Of a stretch of 5,120 bases of DNA, positions 1 through 5,120 are shown in pieces (position 1 is the stretch's first letter; the number at the start of each line of letters is the position of its first letter). The notes beneath the pieces are model-generated. The model was not told the DNA's origin. It saw only the letters and a program-made list of their open reading frames with translations, and did not search any database. This DNA comes from an uncultured Clostridia bacterium (lineage in GTDB: Bacteria; Bacillota; Clostridia; UMGS1883). Both the position numbers and the translations under genes were made by a program. The stretch lies in the NCBI GenBank assembly GCA_947624455.1, contig CANQKL010000124.1:1-5120 (forward strand), in the 5' to 3' direction.

Positions 1-683
1 GGCTTGCGGTTAAGGTGGACGCGGCAATGCAAAACAACGGGTGGTACCGCGAATTTTCGCGGGATATGCCGCCGGAAATGTACGGCGACGAACCTACCAA
101 CGTTATCGCCTCGGAAACGGGAGTTGTCGAAAAGATAACTACCACTGGCGGCACGCCGCTTGTAAGCGAGGGACAGACTGTGGAAAAGGGCAGCGTCCTC
201 ATAAGCGGAGTTGTGGAGAGCGAACGCATCGACCCCATGATACGCCATGGCGGCGGCAGCGTAATAGCCCGCGTCTGGCGCGATAAGACCGTGCTTATTC
301 CTAAAATAACGGAAAAACGTACCCGCACGGGGAATGTGAAAAAAATTAAGGCAATAAAAATTAAAAAATTTATTGTAAATTTTTCATTAAACAGTAGCAT
401 TTTGTACCCAAAGTATGATAAAATAAGATTGAAATATACTCTGGGCAAGCTGCCGGTGGAATTTATAGCCGACGAGTACCATGAGGTCAGCTCCGAGTAT
501 GTTGAAACCGACCTCGGGGCCGAAAAGGAAAAAATACTTGAGGACTTTAAGGCTGAAATCACCGACTCTGGCGCGGAGCTGGTCAGCATGGACGCCGCCG
601 AGGCCGATACGGGCGACTATATCGAATACCGTCTGACGGCTCAGTGTATGACGGATATAGCGAAAACTGTACCCTTAGAATAA
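1..683 (+). CDS. yqfD: Sporulation protein YqfD, C-terminal part (5' end outside window)
   Basis: The frame is open from the first complete codon at position 3 to the TAA at 681-683, giving about 226 residues. Relatives are close to 400 residues, so the N-terminal part, including the expected membrane segment, lies upstream. The GTG at 15 is simply an internal valine codon and not a start. Recognition rests on the YqfD-type core: a segment reading ASETGVVEKI, then GTPLVSEGQTVEKGSVLISG, which is a biotinyl/lipoyl-like hairpin pattern, followed by a basic region, the KLPVEF step and the C-terminal IAKTVPLE ending. In endospore formers YqfD is a membrane-associated sporulation protein, usually encoded beside yqfC and upstream of phoH; its biochemical role is not established. 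Here it precedes phoH by 14 nt, as expected. An oddity is that codons covering 341-440 are extremely A+T-rich and code for a Lys/Ile/Asn-rich stretch, although the frame is intact. The family call is confident; the function is known only at the level of sporulation association. Confidence 0.9.
   Translation, partial: LAVKVDAAMQNNGWYREFSRDMPPEMYGDEPTNVIASETGVVEKITTTGGTPLVSEGQTVEKGSVLISGVVESERIDPMIRHGGGSVIARVWRDKTVLIPKITEKRTRTGNVKKIKAIKIKKFIVNFSLNSSILYPKYDKIRLKYTLGKLPVEFIADEYHEVSSEYVETDLGAEKEKILEDFKAEITDSGAELVSMDAAEADTGDYIEYRLTAQCMTDIAKTVPLE
364..384. repeat. Perfect A/T-only inverted repeat inside yqfD
   Basis: Positions 364-372 (AAAAATTTA) and 376-384 (TAAATTTTT) are exact reverse complements separated by the three bases TTG. 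The element lies at the heart of a 100-bp tract (341-440) with 18 G/C bases, in the middle of the yqfD coding region. As RNA it would be a weak stem of nine A-U pairs; as DNA it would be a 21-bp palindrome of operator-like size. In a tract this A+T-rich such a palindrome may arise by chance, and no function is claimed. Confidence 0.5.
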
Positions 684-690
684 AAGGAGA
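682..690 (+). promoter_or_regulatory. Ribosome binding site that fixes the phoH start
   Basis: AAAAGGAGA lies 7 nt before the ATG at 698, starting inside the yqfD stop codon. It is a strong Shine-Dalgarno match, whereas the in-frame ATG at 644, 18 codons earlier, has none and lies within yqfD. This supports 698 as the phoH start and suggests translational coupling with yqfD. Confidence 0.85.
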
Positions 691-697
691 AGCACAA

Positions 698-1660
698 ATG
701 GAAAGAACCTATGAGGCCAAAAGCCTTGATATCGTGATGAACATTTTCGGCAGCTTTGATGAAAATATCAAAATTATAGAAAAGGAATTTGACGTGCGCA
801 TATCCAACCGTGACAACGTCATAAAGATGACGGGGCCGGACGCGGATAAAGCGGCCTCGGTCATAAATCAGCTTGCCGCGTCCCTGGAAAGCGGCGAGGA
901 ACTCAATGAACAGAATGTCCGCTACGCCGTGTTTATGGCGAAGGAGGGGATCGAGTTCGTACCGGCCGCGGCGGGGGATTACATTTGCCTTACCGGCCGC
1001 GGCAAGCCTATAAAATGCAAGACCCGTGGCCAGGAGGACTATATCCGCAAGATACGTGAAAACACCGTAACTATTGCCGTCGGCCCGGCCGGCACAGGTA
1101 AAACGTATCTCGCGGTGGCCATGGCGGTGGATTCTTTCCGCCGAAAAGAGGTCAGCAAAATTATTCTTACCCGGCCCGCCGTTGAAGCGGGGGAGAAGCT
1201 GGGCTTTCTTCCGGGCGATCTGCAAATGAAGGTGGATCCGTACCTTCGGCCCCTATACGACGCGCTGGCGGATATGCTCGGCATGGAAAATTACCAAAAA
1301 TATTTGGAACGCGGGCTTATAGAAATCGCGCCGCTGGCCTATATGCGCGGACGAACATTGGACGACGCCTATATCATCCTTGACGAGGCGCAAAATACCA
1401 CTCCCGAGCAAATGAAGATGTTCCTGACCCGCATAGGCTTCGGCAGTCACGCGGTAATTACCGGGGACATAACTCAGATCGACTTGCCGCGCGGCACGCG
1501 GAGCGGTCTAAGGGACGCCATTAAGATACTGAAAAATATTGAGGATATTGCCATAACTCAGCTCACCGACAGGGACGTGGTTCGCCATCCCCTTGTACAG
1601 AAAATAATAGCCGCGTATGAGCGCAGCGAGAGAAAGGAGCAGCAGCGCAATGGACAATAA
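698..1660 (+). CDS. phoH: PhoH family P-loop ATPase
   Basis: 320 residues, matching the usual PhoH-like (PhoH1) length of about 320. The N-terminal region (roughly residues 1-85) carries the family's small KH-like fold region, reading LDIVMNIFGSFDENIKIIE. The ATPase core follows. Walker A is GPAGTGKT at residues 129-136, preceded by NTVTIAVG. The next motifs are ILTRPAVEAGEKLGFLPGD and the PYLRPLYDAL segment. Walker B is YIILDEAQNTT with D229 and E230, followed by MKMFLTRIGFGSHAVITGD and the QIDLPRGTRSGL motif. There is no PIN domain, so it is not PhoH2. PhoH proteins are cytoplasmic ATPases linked to phosphate starvation in E. coli and, by context and motif, to RNA metabolism; the substrate remains uncertain. 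Position beside ybeY is widely conserved and suggests a role in rRNA processing or RNA quality control (inference). The start at 698 was chosen over the ATG at 644 because of its Shine-Dalgarno. Its 3' end overlaps the next gene by 11 nt. Confidence 0.97.
   Translation: MERTYEAKSLDIVMNIFGSFDENIKIIEKEFDVRISNRDNVIKMTGPDADKAASVINQLAASLESGEELNEQNVRYAVFMAKEGIEFVPAAAGDYICLTGRGKPIKCKTRGQEDYIRKIRENTVTIAVGPAGTGKTYLAVAMAVDSFRRKEVSKIILTRPAVEAGEKLGFLPGDLQMKVDPYLRPLYDALADMLGMENYQKYLERGLIEIAPLAYMRGRTLDDAYIILDEAQNTTPEQMKMFLTRIGFGSHAVITGDITQIDLPRGTRSGLRDAIKILKNIEDIAITQLTDRDVVRHPLVQKIIAAYERSERKEQQRNGQ
1633..1639 (+). promoter_or_regulatory. Ribosome binding site for pgpH inside the phoH 3' end
   Basis: AAAGGAG lies within the last codons of phoH, 10 nt before the ATG at 1650. 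An earlier in-frame ATG at 1617 would add 11 residues of low-complexity Ser/Arg/Ala sequence and has no such site, so 1650 is preferred. Initiation at 1650 occurs before phoH terminates at 1658-1660, an arrangement typical of translational coupling. Confidence 0.75.
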
Positions 1661-3653
1661 AAAGACCGTCTATGCCAAGCGTCTCATTGTTGCGCTGATC
1701 ACTTTTGCGGCCATTATTGCCATTTGCCTGACCTCCGAACAGGTTGGCCAGTATGAGTTTGTGGCAGGCGATATATCGACAGCGGACATCTACGCTCCGC
1801 GCACCATAATTGATAAGACTACCACCCGCGCCCAGAGGGACGCGGCAATGCAGAGCGTTCAGCCGGTGTACAAGCTCGACAACAGTCTTAAAGTGACAGC
1901 CACGGACAGGCTTAGCGAGTTCTTTGCCTCTATGAACACTATCCGCTCCGACGAGTCTTACGACACGTCAGCTAAGGTGATACAGATGAAGGCCGCTTCA
2001 AAGATAGCGCTGGGGGACGAGCTGTATCAACCCTTGGCGTCCATGGCCGACAGCTCTTTCCGCCGACTCCAGAAAATGACCGACGCGGTGAGTGATGTCA
2101 TGGTGCAGGGCGTCGCGAACAAGGAGGAGGGCCTGGCCCTTTTTGAGGATAAGATCGAAAACCTGAACTTTTCAAACGAACTCACGGCGATTGCCGTGGC
2201 GCTGGCGGACGCTGTTATAACGGAAAATCTCACCGTTGACGAGGAGGAAACTGAAAATCTTAGGGAATCCGCCGCCTCCGCTGTGGAGCCTATAACCTAC
2301 AAAAAGAACCAGACTTTAGTGCGCCGCGGAGAGATCATGACCCAGGCCCAGCTCGATATGCTCAGTGAGCTTGGACTTTTAAAGGGAACCAGCTCTCTCA
2401 GCGCCAAGTACATAGTCGGTATAACGCTGCTGCTTATATTTTGCTTTGCCATTATCGGAGCGTATATAATGTTCTGCGACCCAAAGCTCGGCAGAGATTT
2501 GAATAAGCTTATAATAATCGGCATTGTAGTGGTGCTGACTGTCGCCGTAAGCTTTTATATAGGCCGGTATATGGACGACCATTCCAGATACTTGATGCCT
2601 ATGGGTACGTTTGCGGCCATAGTCGCGATCTTTGCCGACGTTCGCATAGCGTTGCTGGCAAACACCTGCGTGAGCATCGTATGCGCGGTGGGAGTCCAGC
2701 ACGACTGGGGCTACGGTATCTGCCTGATATTGGCGGGCAGCGTGACGGCCTTTTGCTTCAGCCGGGTCAAGAGGAGAATGAACCTCATTCCCGCGTCGTT
2801 TGTATCATCAGCCGGATATGCGGCGGTCTTTGGCTGTATGGCCATGCTGGAAACTGAGGATTCCAGAGGCATAATTATGAGCCTGGCCATGGGTTTGCTG
2901 GGAGGACTGTTTTCGGCTGTACTCACAGCCGGTACTCTGCCCTTCTGGGAATGGGGCTTTGACGTGCTTACGCCGATGAAGCTTTACGAGCTTAGCAACC
3001 CCGAAAGCCGCCTGCTTCGCCGCTTGCTTATTCAGGCTCCGGGAACCTATCACCACTCTCTTACCGTGGCCAACCTGGCGGAGATAGCCGCCCGCGCCAT
3101 AGGAGCCGACAGCGTTCTGGCGAGGGTGGGAGCCTATTACCATGACGTGGGAAAAATAAATCATCCGCTGTATTTCAAGGAAAATCAGTACACGGAAAAT
3201 CCCCACGACAACCTTAGCAATGAGGACAGCGCAAGAGTGATAATACGCCATGTGGCCGACGGCCTGGCGATAGCGGGACAGTACCATTTGCCCCGCGGCA
3301 TCAAGGACATAATAGCTCAGCATCACGGCACTACTACCACGGGTTATTTCTTTAAGCGAGCGCGGCAGGCCGATCCTGATTGCGACGCCGCTCCCTTCAC
3401 TTACAGCGGCCCTCGGCCGCAGACCAGGGAGGCGGCCATAATAATGCTCTGCGACGGGTGCGAGGCCGCTGTGCGCAGCCTTAGCAGCAAGGAGGATGCC
3501 GAAATAGACGGCATGGTGCGCGGCCTTATCAAGTCAAGAGTCGAGGCAGGTCAGCTTAATGAAAGCTCCCTGACATTTGGCGAGCTGGAGATCGTGACCC
3601 AGACCATAATCAAGACGCTGGGAGGGTACTTCCATGAAAGGATTCAATATTGA
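1650..3653 (+). CDS. pgpH: Membrane HD-domain phosphohydrolase, PgpH/YqfF type (c-di-AMP phosphodiesterase)
   Basis: 667 residues; characterised PgpH proteins are about 700-720. Order of parts: a membrane segment at about residues 12-27; a large extracellular 7TMR-HDED-type domain to about 250, containing ITYKKNQTLVRRGEIMT near its end; a bundle of about seven hydrophobic segments between about 254 and 434; then a cytoplasmic HD domain from about 463 to 620. Metal-binding residues visible in the HD domain are H468/H469 (TYHHSLTVANLAE), H498-D499 (YYHDVGK), H534 (IRHVADG), H558/H559 (QHHGTT) and D602 (LCDGCEAA), so the site appears intact. The flanking family signatures HPLYFKENQ and GYFHERIQY are also present. 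Studied members of this family hydrolyse cyclic di-AMP to 5'-pApA and are inhibited by (p)ppGpp, linking turgor/cell-wall control to stringent response; that activity is inferred here from homology. The gene overlaps phoH by 11 nt and is followed by ybeY after 17 nt. The start at 1650 is supported by the Shine-Dalgarno site at 1633-1639. Confidence 0.96.
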   Translation: MDNKKTVYAKRLIVALITFAAIIAICLTSEQVGQYEFVAGDISTADIYAPRTIIDKTTTRAQRDAAMQSVQPVYKLDNSLKVTATDRLSEFFASMNTIRSDESYDTSAKVIQMKAASKIALGDELYQPLASMADSSFRRLQKMTDAVSDVMVQGVANKEEGLALFEDKIENLNFSNELTAIAVALADAVITENLTVDEEETENLRESAASAVEPITYKKNQTLVRRGEIMTQAQLDMLSELGLLKGTSSLSAKYIVGITLLLIFCFAIIGAYIMFCDPKLGRDLNKLIIIGIVVVLTVAVSFYIGRYMDDHSRYLMPMGTFAAIVAIFADVRIALLANTCVSIVCAVGVQHDWGYGICLILAGSVTAFCFSRVKRRMNLIPASFVSSAGYAAVFGCMAMLETEDSRGIIMSLAMGLLGGLFSAVLTAGTLPFWEWGFDVLTPMKLYELSNPESRLLRRLLIQAPGTYHHSLTVANLAEIAARAIGADSVLARVGAYYHDVGKINHPLYFKENQYTENPHDNLSNEDSARVIIRHVADGLAIAGQYHLPRGIKDIIAQHHGTTTTGYFFKRARQADPDCDAAPFTYSGPRPQTREAAIIMLCDGCEAAVRSLSSKEDAEIDGMVRGLIKSRVEAGQLNESSLTFGELEIVTQTIIKTLGGYFHERIQY

Positions 3654-3657
3654 TATT

Positions 3658-3662
3658 GGAGG
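3658..3662 (+). promoter_or_regulatory. Ribosome binding site that fixes the ybeY start
   Basis: GGAGG lies just after the pgpH stop (3651-3653) and 8 nt before the ATG at 3671. It decides between that ATG and an in-frame TTG at 3650, which would overlap the pgpH stop, would place this GGAGG inside the gene, and would add seven residues (start codon plus ILEDEQ). Confidence 0.85.
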
Positions 3663-3670
3663 ATGAACAG

Positions 3671-4159
3671 ATGATAGAATTTATTTTTGAGAACGAACAG
3701 GAAAAGCTGGATTTTACTGAGGAAATGGAGAACGTTATTGAACGGGCTGTCTCTACCACCATGGAGGTTTTGGAATGTGGAGATACAGACTGCGAGGTGA
3801 GCGTACTCATAACTGACGACGAGGGTATCCGCAAGATAAACCGCGAGACAAGGGATATTGACGCCCCCACGGATGTACTCAGCTTTCCAATACTTGAATT
3901 TGACGATAACGGCGTTATGATAGATGACAGCGGCGATTATGACGGAGATCTGCTGCTGTTGGGAGATATAGTTATTTCGCTGGAACGGGCGGCGGCTCAG
4001 GCTGAGGAGTACGGCCACAGTCTTATGCGGGAGCTTGGCTTCCTTTCAGCGCACAGCGCCCTCCATCTTATGGGCTTCGACCATCAGGGCGAGGAAGATA
4101 CTCCGGTGATGCAGGCTCACGAGAGAGCGGTCATGGAAAAAATGGGTTTAAAAAGGTAG
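3671..4159 (+). CDS. ybeY: Endoribonuclease YbeY (16S rRNA maturation and ribosome quality control)
   Basis: 162 residues, typical for the YbeY/UPF0054 family. The zinc-binding signature HxxxHxxxxxH is complete: H128, H132 and H138 in HSALHLMGFDH, preceded by the helix RELGFLSA. The substrate-groove motif INRETRDIDAPTDVLSFP carries the conserved arginine and the TDVLSFP core, and LLLGDIVIS forms the next family block. YbeY is a cytoplasmic metal-dependent RNase needed for correct 16S rRNA 3'-end processing and, with RNase R in E. coli, for removal of defective 70S ribosomes. It is known to interact with Era and S11 in E. coli, which fits with era two genes downstream here. The acidic insert between the two motifs (FDDNGVMIDDSGDYDGD) is a region that varies in the family. 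The ATG at 3671 is preferred over the TTG at 3650 because of the GGAGG at 3658-3662. dgkA begins 5 nt after the stop. Confidence 0.97.
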   Translation: MIEFIFENEQEKLDFTEEMENVIERAVSTTMEVLECGDTDCEVSVLITDDEGIRKINRETRDIDAPTDVLSFPILEFDDNGVMIDDSGDYDGDLLLLGDIVISLERAAAQAEEYGHSLMRELGFLSAHSALHLMGFDHQGEEDTPVMQAHERAVMEKMGLKR

Positions 4160-4164
4160 CCGCC

Positions 4165-4560
4165 ATGGGAAGCGATAGAAAGAACAAAAAATGGTCCGAC
4201 AGTTTCCGTCACGCCTATGAGGGAATGAAATGCGCGTTCAGAATGGAACGCAATATGAAGATACATTTTATAATGACGGTGCTTGTGGTGGTCTGCGCCG
4301 TTGTTTTCAGGCTGACCGTCACTGAAAAGGCCATAGTTTTCATATGCTGCGGCCTTGTCCTGGTAGCGGAGCTGTTCAACACGGCTATTGAGGCGGTAGT
4401 GGACATCTGTTCGCCCCAGTACAGCGAAGGAGCAAAAAAGGCAAAGGATACCGCCGCCGCCGCCGTACTGGTGATAAGTATTACCGCGGCCGGCGTTGGC
4501 ATAATTATTTTCTTTCCATACACAAGTGTCATAATTGATTTTGTGCAAAGGATAATATGA
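4165..4560 (+). CDS. dgkA: Diacylglycerol kinase family integral membrane lipid kinase (probable undecaprenol kinase)
   Basis: 131 residues, the usual size of Gram-positive DgkA-like kinases. It starts with a cytoplasmic amphipathic region (SFRHAYEGMKCAF), then RMERNMKIHF with E28, N30 and H34. Three hydrophobic segments follow at about residues 34-50, 55-75 and 98-118. The family signature AELFNTAIEAVVD holds E69, N72, E76 and D80; the second block, AKKAKDTAAAAVL, holds K94 and D95. Enzymes of this small trimeric family phosphorylate diacylglycerol in Gram-negatives. In Firmicutes the characterised homologue mainly uses undecaprenol, feeding undecaprenyl phosphate back to peptidoglycan synthesis; substrate choice here is inferred from lineage. 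The segment before AKKAKD reads YSEG, whereas many relatives have a histidine there, a minor variation. AAAAAGG (4150-4156), in the ybeY 3' end, serves as ribosome binding site 8 nt before the ATG. The next gene is era, with no cdd between them as in Bacillus subtilis. Confidence 0.95.
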   Translation: MGSDRKNKKWSDSFRHAYEGMKCAFRMERNMKIHFIMTVLVVVCAVVFRLTVTEKAIVFICCGLVLVAELFNTAIEAVVDICSPQYSEGAKKAKDTAAAAVLVISITAAGVGIIIFFPYTSVIIDFVQRII

Positions 4561-4570
4561 AAGGGATCGA

Positions 4571-5120
4571 ATGATGGACAATAACTTTAAATCCGGTTTT
4601 GCCGCCGTGGTGGGGCGTCCCAATGTGGGCAAGTCAACTCTCATCAACGCCCTTACGGGCCAGAAGGTGGCCATTGTTTCCTCTAAGCCCCAGACCACGC
4701 GCAGCAATATGCTGGCCATGGATAATGGTGAAAATTACCAGATCGTTTTTACCGACACACCGGGAGTACACCGCCCCAGGACAGATCTGGGCAGATTTAT
4801 GAACGACAGCGCCGCACGCTCCGTCGATGGGGTAGATTGCGCTGTACTCGTGGTCGAGGCGGGACGTGAGATTTATGACATTGAGCGGGAAATATTGGAA
4901 AACGTGACCTCGAAAAAAATTCCGGTGATCCTTGCCATAAATAAGACCGACATTGCGAATAAAGAGGACATACTGCCGCAGATAGAGGCTTTCAGCGCAA
5001 TTTGTGGCTTCGCGGCGGTGGTGCCCGTTTCGGCTAAAAGGGGCGGCAACCTTTCCGCGCTCCGGGACGAGATACTCAAGTTGATGCCTGTGGGCCAGGC
5101 CTATTATCCCGACGACATAG
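4571..5120 (+). CDS. era: GTPase Era, N-terminal GTPase domain (3' end outside window)
   Basis: 183 complete codons are present before the window ends, out of about 300 in full-length Era. All G motifs are visible: G1 GRPNVGKS (residues 15-22), G2 around QTTR (41-44) inside VAIVSSKPQTTR, G3 DTPG (62-65), G4 NKTD (124-127) and G5 SAK (154-156). The motif VAIVSSKPQTTR and the following DTPGVHRPRTDLGRFM are characteristic of Era rather than EngA or other TrmE-Era-EngA GTPases. The C-terminal KH domain, which binds the 3' end of 16S rRNA, is expected beyond the right edge. Era is an essential or near-essential 30S assembly factor and is a functional partner of YbeY, encoded just upstream. Two ATG codons lie in tandem at 4571 and 4574. 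AAGGG at 4561-4565 is 5 nt from the first and 8 nt from the second, so the second is equally plausible; the difference is one residue. Confidence 0.96.
   Translation, partial: MMDNNFKSGFAAVVGRPNVGKSTLINALTGQKVAIVSSKPQTTRSNMLAMDNGENYQIVFTDTPGVHRPRTDLGRFMNDSAARSVDGVDCAVLVVEAGREIYDIEREILENVTSKKIPVILAINKTDIANKEDILPQIEAFSAICGFAAVVPVSAKRGGNLSALRDEILKLMPVGQAYYPDDI

Noticed and set aside
402..429. Possible sigma-A promoter, TTGTAC (402-407) with TAAGAT (424-429)
   Set aside because: Spacing is 16 bp but the hexamers match the consensus at only 3/6 and 4/6 positions. In an A+T-rich tract this is not enough to annotate a promoter.
644..697. Extended phoH start at the ATG at 644
   Set aside because: It lies inside yqfD, has no Shine-Dalgarno, and adds 18 residues (MYDGYSENC...) not typical of PhoH. 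The ATG at 698 has a strong site and the expected family N-terminus.
641..1225. Antisense open frame of 194 codons opposite phoH
   Set aside because: It lies opposite a fully supported PhoH gene, has no recognisable domain, and is composed of residues expected from reading the complementary strand of G+C-biased codons.
17..1852. 15-bp exact repeat GGACGCGGCAATGCA at 17-31 and 1838-1852
   Set aside because: Both copies are in the same coding sense, reading DAAMQ in two unrelated proteins, with no flanking similarity. It is most likely coincidental with shared codon preference.
3406..3420. G+C-rich hairpin GCGGCC-CTC-GGCCGC in pgpH, considered as a terminator
   Set aside because: The 6-bp stem is perfect but has no following T-run and lies within the HD domain coding sequence between conserved metal-binding residues.
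4117..4719. Antisense open frame of 200 codons opposite dgkA and the era start
   Set aside because: It spans the 3' end of ybeY, all of dgkA and the start of era on the other strand, with no family-like motifs. It is a shadow of the real genes.

Overview
This window reads as a chromosomal housekeeping and sporulation operon of a spore-forming Firmicute, most likely a member of Clostridia. The gene order yqfD - phoH - pgpH (yqfF) - ybeY - dgkA - era matches the well-known Bacillus/Clostridium cluster. All genes are on the + strand, and the base composition is moderate to fairly G+C-rich for Clostridia. That would suit an Oscillospiraceae/Ruminococcaceae-type or related gut lineage, but the family-level placement is only a guess.

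Layout: 1-683 is the 3' part of yqfD (sporulation protein; the 5' end is outside the window). 698-1660 is phoH (P-loop ATPase). 1650-3653 is pgpH/yqfF (membrane HD-domain c-di-AMP phosphodiesterase). 3671-4159 is ybeY (rRNA-processing endoribonuclease). 4165-4560 is dgkA (diacylglycerol/undecaprenol kinase). 4571-5120 is the 5' part of era (ribosome-assembly GTPase; it runs off the right edge). Gene boundaries are -11 to +17 nt apart, and each internal gene has a recognisable Shine-Dalgarno sequence. There is no room for terminators, so this is almost certainly one transcription unit whose promoter lies upstream of the window. There is no non-coding stretch longer than 17 nt.

Functional theme: YbeY and Era both act on maturation of the 16S rRNA 3' end and the small subunit. 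PhoH is a conserved neighbour of ybeY with presumed RNA-linked ATPase activity. PgpH sets the c-di-AMP level, and DgkA recycles a lipid carrier or lipid second messenger for envelope synthesis. YqfD ties the 5' end of the operon to sporulation.

I found no undescribed system, mobile element, CRISPR array or RNA gene. The most unusual local signal is a 100-bp segment inside yqfD (341-440) with only 18 G/C bases. It contains a perfect 9-bp inverted repeat but stays in frame and encodes family-like protein.
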